Source: Actinomycetota bacterium (lineage in GTDB: Bacteria > Actinomycetota > Acidimicrobiia > Acidimicrobiales > JACCXE01). From it: 6,007 nt of DNA. Shown one piece after another: positions 1 through 5,597 of this stretch (position 1 is the first letter of the stretch; each line of letters starts with the position of its first letter). The stretch spans positions 1 through 6,007 of the forward strand of contig JACCXE010000041.1 of assembly GCA_013697265.1 (NCBI GenBank), given 5' to 3'. A program made the translations under genes and the position numbers. The notes beneath the pieces were generated by a model. It ran no database searches. It worked only from the letters and a program-made list of their open reading frames with translations, and had not been told where the DNA came from.

Positions 1-557
1 TACCGAAGATTGCCGAGAAACTGGCCGCCCGGGTCGAGATGGTGCGCGAGCTCACGGGCGCGGACAAGGTGCACATCGTCGGCCACAGCCTGGGCGGCAT
101 CGTGGCCCGCTGGTACGTGCAAGAAGAAGGCGGCGACCAAACCGTGAATACGGCGATCACGCTCGCTTCGCCGCACTCGGGCACGATCGCCGCGTTTGCC
201 GGGCCCGGCCGTACCGCCCGCGAGCTGCGCCCCGGGTCGTGGGTGATGCGACGCTTGAACGACACGGCTACGCCGTCCGACGTCCGATGGGTCGCGTTCT
301 ACGGCGACTCCGACGCGCTGATTCAGCCGTCACGTTCGGGTCGCATCGAGGCGCCCGCCCTCAACGCTCGGAACATGCTCATCCCCGGCATCGGTCACCT
401 CGGCATGTTGATGTCGGGTGACGTCGTAAACCAGATCATCGACGAGCTGTTGAACCCGCCCGCAGCCGCAACATCGCTACCGATGTTCGCCCGGTGGACG
501 AAGAACGCCCGCGTCGGCGCACCCGCGCGCGCGGCGCGGCGGGCCGCCGCTTCCTAA
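1..557 (+). CDS. Class 2 (LipA-like) lipase / alpha-beta hydrolase, C-terminal part, 5' end outside the window
   Basis: Hydrolase expected to cleave ester bonds of acylglycerols or similar lipids; family members are usually exported, but the N-terminus and any signal peptide lie outside the window. The reading frame is open from base 3 to the TAA at 555-557, giving 184 visible residues. The nucleophile elbow GHSLGG is at fragment residues 27-32 (Ser29). Asp104 in YGDSDALI and His132 in GIGHLG complete a catalytic triad. The spacing and the wording around Asp and His (GxGHxGxL) resemble Bacillus subtilis LipA, from memory of that family. ITLASPHSGT after the elbow is also typical. After the last helix (near residue 150) comes an Ala/Arg-rich tail of about 30 residues that is not part of the fold. 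The stop codon overlaps that of the convergent helicase gene. Fold and triad are clear; substrate is unknown. Confidence 0.85.
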   Translation, partial: PKIAEKLAARVEMVRELTGADKVHIVGHSLGGIVARWYVQEEGGDQTVNTAITLASPHSGTIAAFAGPGRTARELRPGSWVMRRLNDTATPSDVRWVAFYGDSDALIQPSRSGRIEAPALNARNMLIPGIGHLGMLMSGDVVNQIIDELLNPPAAATSLPMFARWTKNARVGAPARAARRAAAS

Positions 558-2785
558 GCCCGCTTCACCGGCGCCCAGGCCAGCAGCAACCGTTTCTCAC
601 CGAGGCCGGGGAACCGGATCACGATCTCAGCCCGGTCGCCCGCGCCGACAATGTCGATCACGATTCCTTCGCCCCAGGTCTCGTGCACTACGGCCTCGCC
701 CACACCCAGCCCGAGCGCTTCAGCGCCCTTCGTCTTGGCCGGCGTGTCGCCCCGGCCGGCGCGCATCGCGGCCTCGACAATGCGGTCCCGCCCCCGGAGT
801 CGGTCGTTGCCAGCGCGGGCGGTAGACCAGCTCGACCCGTTGCTGCCGCCGGAGGTGCGCGGGCTGCTCTCGATCACCTCTACCAACCGCTCAGGCAGTT
901 CCTTCAGGAACCGCGACGGCGGGTTGTACTGACTCGACCCCCACAGCGTGCGCGTGAACGCGTTCGTGAGGTAGAGCTGTCGCTGCGCCCGCGTGATGCC
1001 TACGTAAGCCAGGCGGCGTTCCTCTTCCATCTCGTCGGGGTCGCCCAACGAACGCAGATGCGGGAACACGCCCTCTTCGAGGCCCGACAGGAACACGATC
1101 GGGAACTCGAGGCCTTTGGCCGTGTGCAGCGTCATGAGCACGACCACCGACTCGTCGGGGTCGATATCGTCGGCGTCTGACACGAGTGCGACCGCCTCGA
1201 GGAACGCTTCGAGGGTTTCGTACTGCTCGGCCGAGCCGAGCAACTCGTTGATGTTCTCGACCCGCCCCGCGGACTCGATGCTGTGTTCGGCTTCGAGCAA
1301 CGCTACGTAGCTCGTGCGATCGATCACGGCCTGCAGCACCGTGGTCGGCGCCACGCCCTCCTTGGCCAGCGCACGCAAGTAAGCGAGCGACACGAGCAGT
1401 TCGTTGATGCCGCCGAGGGCCTTGCCGCTCACGCCGGCCCGGTCGGCTTCTTCCAATCCGCGGTGGAACGGAAGGTTGTGCGCGTTGGCGTAGGCGTCGA
1501 GCTTGCCGACCGAGGTGTCGCCGATGCCGCGCTTGGGCACGTTCAAGATCCGCTTCATCGACACTTCGTCTTCGGGGTTCACCACCGCACGTAAATACGC
1601 GAGTAGGTCCTTCACCTCTTTACGGTCGTAGAACTTCGTGCCGCCGATCACCCTGTAGGGCACGCGACGGCGGGCCAGTTCTTCTTCGATGGCGCGGCTC
1701 TGCGCGTTGGTGCGGTAGAAGACGGCGACGTCGCCCCACCGCCCACCGCTTTGTTGTTGTGACACGGTGCGATCGACGATCCACGCGGCTTCGTCGCGTT
1801 CGTCGTCGGCACGGTAATTGACGATGAGGTCGCCGCCCCCGCTGTCGGTCCACAACGACTTCGGCGTACGGGCCAGGTTGTTCGCGATCAACGAGTTCGC
1901 GGCGTCGAGGATGTTTTGCGTGGACCGGTAGTTTTGGTCGAGCACGATCACCCGCGTGTTCGGGAACGCTTTCTCGAACTCGAGGATATTGCGGATGTCT
2001 GCGCCGCGGAAGCCGTAGATCGACTGGTCGGAGTCGCCGACAACGCACACGTTCTGGTGCTTCTCGCCAAGCAGCAGAACGAGTTCGTTCTGCGCCTTGT
2101 TCGTGTCTTGGTACTCGTCGACCATGATGTGCGTGAAGCGGGTTTGCCACTCTTGCAGCGCCTCTTCGTCGACTTGCAGCAGGTTCACGGTGACCATCAG
2201 CAGGTCGTCGAAGTCCATCGCGTTGGCGGCAGTGAGCCGGCGCTGGTACTCGGTGTAGGCAGGCGCAATGAGCTTTCGCTCGGGCGGCGACTCGGCCCTC
2301 TCGGCGTAGGTATCGAAGTCGACCAGTTCGTTCTTCGCCCCGCTCACCGCGTTCAACACGCTGCGCGGGGTGTGTCGCTTGGTATCGACGCCTTGGTCTC
2401 GCAGCACGTAGGTCATGAGGCGCAGCGCGTCGGCGTCGTCGTAGATGGTGAAGCCGCTGCGATAGCCGAGACGATGGGCGTCGCGGCGCAATATGCGCAC
2501 GCAGGCCGAATGAAATGTGGAGATCCACATTTTGTCGGCGACGGGGCCGATCAAGGACCCGACGCGATACCGCATCTCGTCGGCGGCCTTGTTGGTGAAA
2601 GTGATCGCCAGAATCGACCACGGCGAGACGTTTTGCTCACGGATCAGCCACCCGATGCGGTGGGTTAGCACCCGCGTCTTTCCTGAGCCGGCTCCAGCCA
2701 CGATCAGCAGAGACCCGCCCAGGTGGGACGCGGCCTCGCGCTGAACGGGGTTGAGTCCGCTCAGCAGGTCGTGTTCAGGCACCAC
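554..2785 (-). CDS. pcrA: ATP-dependent 3'-5' DNA helicase, PcrA/UvrD family (superfamily 1A)
   Basis: Unwinds DNA using ATP in nucleotide excision repair, replication restart and removal of stalled complexes; cytosolic. The 743 residues match the usual family length. All core motifs are visible: Q motif around LNPVQ (11-15), Walker A AGAGSGKT (30-37), motif Ia around TFTNKAADEM (62-71), motif II DEYQDTN (223-229), motif III VGDSDQSIYGFRGA (249-262), motif IV LDQNYRS (282-288), motif V TLHTAKGLE (552-560) and motif VI VGITRA (595-600). A polar linker (about 640-690) leads to a C-terminal Tudor-like domain (about 694-743, with WGEG and LLLAWAPV), which in PcrA/UvrD binds RNA polymerase. That domain favours PcrA/UvrD1 over Rep or the shorter UvrD2. 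The start is one of two tandem GTG codons (2785-2780); no Shine-Dalgarno precedes them. The gene appears intact. Confidence 0.97.
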   Translation of the reverse strand: MVPEHDLLSGLNPVQREAASHLGGSLLIVAGAGSGKTRVLTHRIGWLIREQNVSPWSILAITFTNKAADEMRYRVGSLIGPVADKMWISTFHSACVRILRRDAHRLGYRSGFTIYDDADALRLMTYVLRDQGVDTKRHTPRSVLNAVSGAKNELVDFDTYAERAESPPERKLIAPAYTEYQRRLTAANAMDFDDLLMVTVNLLQVDEEALQEWQTRFTHIMVDEYQDTNKAQNELVLLLGEKHQNVCVVGDSDQSIYGFRGADIRNILEFEKAFPNTRVIVLDQNYRSTQNILDAANSLIANNLARTPKSLWTDSGGGDLIVNYRADDERDEAAWIVDRTVSQQQSGGRWGDVAVFYRTNAQSRAIEEELARRRVPYRVIGGTKFYDRKEVKDLLAYLRAVVNPEDEVSMKRILNVPKRGIGDTSVGKLDAYANAHNLPFHRGLEEADRAGVSGKALGGINELLVSLAYLRALAKEGVAPTTVLQAVIDRTSYVALLEAEHSIESAGRVENINELLGSAEQYETLEAFLEAVALVSDADDIDPDESVVVLMTLHTAKGLEFPIVFLSGLEEGVFPHLRSLGDPDEMEEERRLAYVGITRAQRQLYLTNAFTRTLWGSSQYNPPSRFLKELPERLVEVIESSPRTSGGSNGSSWSTARAGNDRLRGRDRIVEAAMRAGRGDTPAKTKGAEALGLGVGEAVVHETWGEGIVIDIVGAGDRAEIVIRFPGLGEKRLLLAWAPVKRA

Positions 2786-2788
2786 CTG

Positions 2789-2794
2789 AATCTA
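2789..2794 (-). promoter_or_regulatory. Candidate -10 element for a leaderless helicase transcript
   Basis: On the minus strand TAGATT fits the actinobacterial -10 pattern TANNNT and ends only 3 bases before the first GTG of the helicase gene. A transcript starting the usual 6-8 bases after the hexamer would begin at or inside the tandem GTG start codons, and no purine-rich ribosome binding site is present. I see no convincing -35 box. The assignment is an inference from pattern and position. Confidence 0.35.
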
Positions 2795-2797
2795 CAG

Positions 2798-2829
2798 AGG
2801 GGGTCTCTGCCGGCCGAACCGGCACCCCT
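2798..2829 (-). terminator. Hairpin between the DUF6458 gene and the helicase gene, possible terminator
   Basis: Inverted repeat TGCCGG (2808-2813) and CCGGCA (2819-2824) with a 5-base loop. It is extended outwards by AGGGG (2798-2802) and CCCCT (2825-2829), with a 5-base bulge (2803-2807) on one side. It begins 8 bases beyond the DUF6458 stop codon when read on the minus strand, the right place to end that transcript before the helicase promoter. No T-run follows on either strand, so it would be a U-less actinobacterial type at best. Confidence 0.4.
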
Positions 2830-2836
2830 AAACGGG

Positions 2837-3079
2837 TTACAGCCGAGTTTCTCGGTCAACCACGACCGTGTCGCCGCCGCGGCGTGTGCCGGCATCACCG
2901 GCACGGTTGAAGCCGCCCCAGCTGCTCCAGAAGATCGCGGAAAGCACAACCCCGGCTGCGCCGACGAGCATCAGAATGACGCCGATCGTGTGGACATTGA
3001 AGCCCTCGGTATGTACGTCAACGGCAAAGCGCATGATCGCGCCTACCGCAACGAGGAAAAGACTGGTGCCGATACCCAT
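2837..3079 (-). CDS. DUF6458 family small membrane protein
   Basis: An 80-residue protein of unknown function. Two hydrophobic helices are visible, at about residues 3-20 (starting IGTSLFLVAVGAI) and 31-50 (TIGVILMLVGAAGVVLSAIF). They are separated by a short polar turn containing DVHTEGFNVH and followed by a charged, Gly/Arg-rich tail from residue 51. The MGIGT...VGAI opening and the TIGVILMLVGA second helix match what I recall of DUF6458, a family common in actinobacteria. The frame stays open far upstream, but the ATG at 3079 is chosen because GGAGGT lies 6 bases before it, because the family starts with MGIG, and because a longer product would run into the divergent crotonase gene. It is followed by the hairpin at 2798-2829 and then the helicase gene in the same direction. 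No catalytic residues can be assigned. Confidence 0.88.
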   Translation of the reverse strand: MGIGTSLFLVAVGAIMRFAVDVHTEGFNVHTIGVILMLVGAAGVVLSAIFWSSWGGFNRAGDAGTRRGGDTVVVDRETRL

Positions 3080-3085
3080 CGCGTT

Positions 3086-3091
3086 ACCTCC
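3086..3091 (-). promoter_or_regulatory. Shine-Dalgarno site fixing the start of the DUF6458 gene
   Basis: GGAGGT on the minus strand, 6 bases before the ATG at 3079-3077. It is a near-perfect anti-16S match and decides this start against the much longer open frame upstream. Confidence 0.8.
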
Positions 3092-3135
3092 AAAGGTGAA
3101 CGAACACTCAGTGCTCTGAATGCAGTTAGTGATAC

Positions 3136-3161
3136 CCCGGATCCGGAGAACCGAGTCCGGG
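3136..3161. repeat. GC-rich inverted and tandem repeat in the DUF6458/crotonase divergent gap
   Basis: CCCGGA (3136-3141) and TCCGGG (3156-3161) form a perfect 6-base inverted repeat around a 14-base spacer. Within it CCGGATCCGG (3137-3146) is itself a 10-base palindrome. The segment starting TCCGGAGAACCG (3142) is repeated imperfectly from 3156 as TCCGGGACGAACCG. It lies 43-68 bases upstream of the crotonase ATG and 57-82 bases upstream of the DUF6458 ATG. It could be an operator or a leader hairpin; with this base composition chance is also possible. The rest of the 124-base gap shows only the DUF6458 ribosome binding site and a possible -10. Confidence 0.4.
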
Positions 3162-3203
3162 ACGAACCGGCTTGCTTCGGCGCCGACGGGGCAAACTGCA
3201 CCA

Positions 3204-3977
3204 ATGTCCGACTCTGTGCTTGTCGAGATCGATGGCCCCGTCACGATTATCACGATCAATCGGCCGCACGCCCGCAACGCGGTGGACCGCTCCACCGCCG
3301 AAGCGCTCGCTGACGCGTTCCGCGCCTTTGACGCCGACGGGTCGCAGCACGCCGCGGTACTGACCGGCGCCGGGGGCAACTTCTGTGCTGGTGCCGACCT
3401 CAAGGCGGTCGCAAGCGGAGCGCAGGGTGGCAAGCCGTTGCGGGAGGGCGACGGACCGATGGGCCCGACGCGGCTGCTGCTGAACAAGCCAGTCATCGCC
3501 GCGGTCGAAGGCTTCGCGGTGGCCGGCGGCATCGAGCTCGCCGTGTGGTGCGACCTGCGGGTGGCGGCCGCGTCGGCCACCTTCGGTGTGTATTGCCGGC
3601 GGTGGGGTGTGCCCCTCATCGACGGCGGCACGATCCGCCTCCCCCGCCTTATCGGACAGAGCCACGCGCTCGACCTGATCCTCACCGGCCGCGGCGTCGG
3701 CGCTGACGAAGCCCTACGCATCGGGCTCGCAAACCGGGTCGTGCCCGACGGCGAGGCCCGATCCGCCGCGATCGCGCTCGCGTATGACCTCGCGGCGCTG
3801 CCACCCAACTGCCTGCGGGCCGACCGCCGGTCCGTGTTCGAGCAGTGGGGTTCGGATCTCGACGATGCGATCACCCGCGAATACGCCGGCGGCGTCGAGG
3901 TGATCCGGTCGGGCGAGACGCGGGCCGGCGCCGAACGGTTCGCGTCCGGCGCCGGGCGTCACGGCTCCGCGGTCTAA
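3204..3977 (+). CDS. Crotonase / enoyl-CoA hydratase superfamily protein lacking the second catalytic Glu
   Basis: A 257-residue protein of the crotonase fold, which acts on acyl-CoA thioesters in the cytosol. Visible are the N-terminal strand pair VLVEIDGPVTIITINRP (5-21), the substrate loop with CAGADLKAVASG (61-72, first oxyanion-hole NH near Ala64), VEGFAVAGGIELA (101-113, second oxyanion-hole glycine at Gly108) and the RLPRLIG helix region (145-151). Glu111 aligns with Glu144 of rat mitochondrial enoyl-CoA hydratase. The position of Glu164, twenty residues later, is Cys131 in FGVYCRRWGVP, so classical hydratase chemistry is doubtful. I recall FGV-CRRWGVPLIDGG as a shared signature of an uncharacterised actinobacterial subgroup. 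The ATG at 3204 is preferred over the in-frame ATG at 3120, because the latter adds 28 non-conserved residues and the family starts close to this strand. No strong ribosome binding site is visible. Its stop lies 3 bases from that of the convergent DinB-type gene. Confidence 0.9.
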   Translation: MSDSVLVEIDGPVTIITINRPHARNAVDRSTAEALADAFRAFDADGSQHAAVLTGAGGNFCAGADLKAVASGAQGGKPLREGDGPMGPTRLLLNKPVIAAVEGFAVAGGIELAVWCDLRVAAASATFGVYCRRWGVPLIDGGTIRLPRLIGQSHALDLILTGRGVGADEALRIGLANRVVPDGEARSAAIALAYDLAALPPNCLRADRRSVFEQWGSDLDDAITREYAGGVEVIRSGETRAGAERFASGAGRHGSAV

Positions 3978-3980
3978 CGG

Positions 3981-4556
3981 CTACGCGTCGACATAGGCAG
4001 CCCACGACGGCGGGTTGCCCTGCGCCGTCTCGTAGTCGGCCAGCAACTTGAACCCGCTGCCGCCGTCCACCGACTCGCGGACGATGTCGGCGTGTCCGGC
4101 GTGGCGCGCCGTCTCTTCGATCACATGGTGCAGCACCCAGCGCAGGGACCAGTTGTCCTCGTCCTGAGGAAACCACGGCACGCCCGTGGGGATCGGCACC
4201 AGCCGGCCGAGGTCGGCCTCGGCCACAAGAAGGTCTTCGGTCTGGCCCGCAACCTCGTCGTAGAACGCGAGCGTCGACGCTAGCGTTTCGCCATCGAGCA
4301 GCGTGAAGCCGGTTTCGTACTCGGCTTCCATGCCGGCGACCTCGCGGTCGGCGACGATGCGCTGCATCCAATGCCGTTCGGTGAGCGCGACGTGCTTGAT
4401 GATGCCGCCCACGCTCAGTGCGCTGACTGTCGGCGCCGCCTTCGCTTGTTCGTCGGTCAGGCCGAACGCCGTGACCTTCAACACGTATCGCTGCTGGCGC
4501 ATGAACTCGATGATTGTGGTGCGCTCGTCGAATGTTGGAGGGGTCAGACCGGCCAT
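3981..4556 (-). CDS. DinB-superfamily protein, DUF664 type (putative metal-dependent thiol-linked enzyme)
   Basis: A 191-residue predicted four-helix-bundle protein. Such proteins bind a divalent metal through histidines, and some actinobacterial relatives are mycothiol-dependent isomerases or transferases; the substrate here cannot be told. Candidate ligands are His55 in IIKHVALTERHW (52-63) and the cluster His143/His144, His152 and His155 in LHHVIEETARHAGHADIVRE (142-161). The EETARHAGHADIVRE-like signature and the early ALSVGGIIKH segment are characteristic of DUF664. Length is normal and no residue appears lost. The start ATG at 4556 has an excellent ribosome binding site 5 bases upstream. 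The gene is divergent from the WYL regulator across 87 bases with a strong inverted repeat, so control by that regulator is plausible. It ends 3 bases from the crotonase stop. Confidence 0.9.
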   Translation of the reverse strand: MAGLTPPTFDERTTIIEFMRQQRYVLKVTAFGLTDEQAKAAPTVSALSVGGIIKHVALTERHWMQRIVADREVAGMEAEYETGFTLLDGETLASTLAFYDEVAGQTEDLLVAEADLGRLVPIPTGVPWFPQDEDNWSLRWVLHHVIEETARHAGHADIVRESVDGGSGFKLLADYETAQGNPPSWAAYVDA

Positions 4557-4561
4557 TTCGG

Positions 4562-4568
4562 CCTCCTT
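4562..4568 (-). promoter_or_regulatory. Shine-Dalgarno site of the DinB/DUF664 gene
   Basis: AAGGAGG on the minus strand, 5 bases before the ATG at 4556-4554. It is an essentially perfect match to the anti-Shine-Dalgarno sequence and suggests efficient translation. Confidence 0.85.
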
Positions 4569-4600
4569 GGTTGTCGTTGGTGATACGAGGATGCGGCATT

Positions 4601-4625
4601 AAACCGGTCATCCTCTGGCCGGTTT
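4601..4625. promoter_or_regulatory. Inverted repeat in the DinB/WYL divergent gap, candidate operator
   Basis: Left arm AAACCGGTCA (4601-4610) and right arm TGGCCGGTTT (4616-4625) are reverse complements at 9 of 10 positions around the 5-base spacer TCCTC. The outer 7 bases (AAACCGG/CCGGTTT) are perfect. It ends 18 bases before the regulator ATG and starts 44 bases before the DinB-type ATG, so a bound dimer could block both promoters. WYL regulators often bind next to their own gene. Right after the repeat the plus strand reads TTGTGG. The outer A and T tracts also give it the shape of a terminator hairpin, but no transcript is expected to enter this gap. Confidence 0.55.
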
Positions 4626-4643
4626 TTGTGGGATTCTCTTTTC

Positions 4644-5597
4644 ATGCGAGCCGATCGTTTGGTGGCGATTCTCAACCTGCTCCAGGTGCGGAGCCAGGTC
4701 ACGGCGCTCGAGGTGGCCGACGAGTTGGAGGGCTCCGAGCGCACGGCGCGTCGCGACCTCGAAGCACTCGGCCAGGCCGGCGTACCCGTCTATTCGCTGC
4801 AGGGCCGCAACGGTGGCTGGCGGTTAGCGGGAGGCGGCAAGACCGACCTGTCGGGGCTCACCGCCGAGGAGACCCGGGCGCTGTTCCTCGTCGCCGGTCC
4901 GTCCTCGGCCGCGTCGCCGGCGGTCCGTGCCGCGGTGCGAAAGCTTGTGCGGGCGCTGCCCGAGCCGTTCCGGGAAGCAGCTGACGCGACGACGGAGCGC
5001 GTCGTGGTGGATCGGTCGGGATGGGACACGCGTTCGCCCAACCGTCAACCTCGGACACCACCGTTTCTCGACGAGATGCAGCGCTGCGTGATCGAAGGCC
5101 GGCAGGTGTCGCTCGGCTACGTGGCACGGGACGGCGCGTCGACAACGCGCATCGTGGAGCCACTGGGTCTCGCGTCTAAAGGCGCGCACTGGTATCTCGT
5201 CGCGTCGACCGAGGCCGGCATGCGGACGTTCCGGGTTGACCGCGTCTCGTCGGTCGAGGAGACCGGTGCCACCGCGACACGTCCCGACGGTTTCGATCTG
5301 TCCGACGCGTGGCAACTCATCACCGACAAGGTCGATGACATGCGGACGCCCGTCGTGGCGAACGCATCGATCAACGCCGAGTTGCTCCAAGTCGCCAAAT
5401 GGATATTCGGCACGCGGCTGCGCATCGGCCCCCCATCCTCGCCCGGCTGGATCAGCGTCGAGGTCCGAGGCGCACACCTTCGCGCCCTCGCAGGGGAGAT
5501 CGCCGGCCTTGGCAACAACGTTGTCGTGCACGACCCAGCACAAATCCGCGCCGCGCTCCGCGAAATCGGCGAGGAACTCGTCAGCGCGTACAGCTAG
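4644..5597 (+). CDS. HTH (DeoR-like) WYL-domain transcriptional regulator
   Basis: A 317-residue DNA-binding regulator of normal family length. The N-terminal winged helix-turn-helix covers about residues 1-62, with the recognition helix near SERTARRDLEALG (31-43) and the wing around QGRNGGWRL (53-61). A linker (about 65-135) leads to the WYL domain (about 141-208), with LGYV (157-160), IVEPLGLASKGAHWYLVAS (170-188, the W-Y-L triad at 183-185) and FRVDRV (196-201). A C-terminal extension (about 220-317) follows. WYL domains sense ligands, nucleic acids or nucleotides in some members; the ligand here is unknown. The ATG at 4644 is chosen because MRADRLVAIL is the standard opening of this family. 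An in-frame TTG at 4626 would add six residues and nearly abut the inverted repeat. Only a weak GGGA lies upstream. It probably regulates itself and the divergent DinB-type gene; the stop overlaps the convergent transporter gene. Confidence 0.93.
   Translation: MRADRLVAILNLLQVRSQVTALEVADELEGSERTARRDLEALGQAGVPVYSLQGRNGGWRLAGGGKTDLSGLTAEETRALFLVAGPSSAASPAVRAAVRKLVRALPEPFREAADATTERVVVDRSGWDTRSPNRQPRTPPFLDEMQRCVIEGRQVSLGYVARDGASTTRIVEPLGLASKGAHWYLVASTEAGMRTFRVDRVSSVEETGATATRPDGFDLSDAWQLITDKVDDMRTPVVANASINAELLQVAKWIFGTRLRIGPPSSPGWISVEVRGAHLRALAGEIAGLGNNVVVHDPAQIRAALREIGEELVSAYS

Noticed and set aside
494..1180. 228-residue plus-strand open frame antisense to the helicase C-terminus
   Set aside because: Composition typical of a GC-rich antisense frame, and it overlaps two well-supported genes.
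1620..2621. 333-residue minus-strand open frame inside the helicase gene
   Set aside because: Arg-rich shifted-frame product of a high-GC gene. The helicase frame carries all conserved motifs.
1916..2668. 250-residue plus-strand open frame antisense to the helicase N-terminal half
   Set aside because: Rich in Val/His/Arg from complementary codon bias; no motif or ribosome binding site supports it.
3120..3203. 28-residue N-terminal extension of the crotonase from the ATG at 3120
   Set aside because: The extension is not family-like and would occupy most of the divergent promoter gap. The ATG at 3204 gives the normal family length.
2723..3313. 196-residue plus-strand open frame across the DUF6458 region
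   Set aside because: Runs antisense over two genes and into the crotonase gene in another frame, with no family resemblance.
2837..3874. 345-residue minus-strand open frame including the DUF6458 protein
   Set aside because: Only the last 80 residues look like a protein family. The upstream part is Arg/Ser/Pro-rich antisense of the crotonase gene, and a perfect ribosome binding site marks the internal ATG.
3871..4611. 246-residue minus-strand open frame overlapping the DinB gene
   Set aside because: Shifted frame of the DinB/DUF664 gene. The true frame has the perfect ribosome binding site and the histidine motifs.
4601..4625. Inverted repeat as a rho-independent terminator, because a T-run follows it
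   Set aside because: It lies between two divergent genes, where no transcript should arrive to be terminated. An operator role fits the location better.
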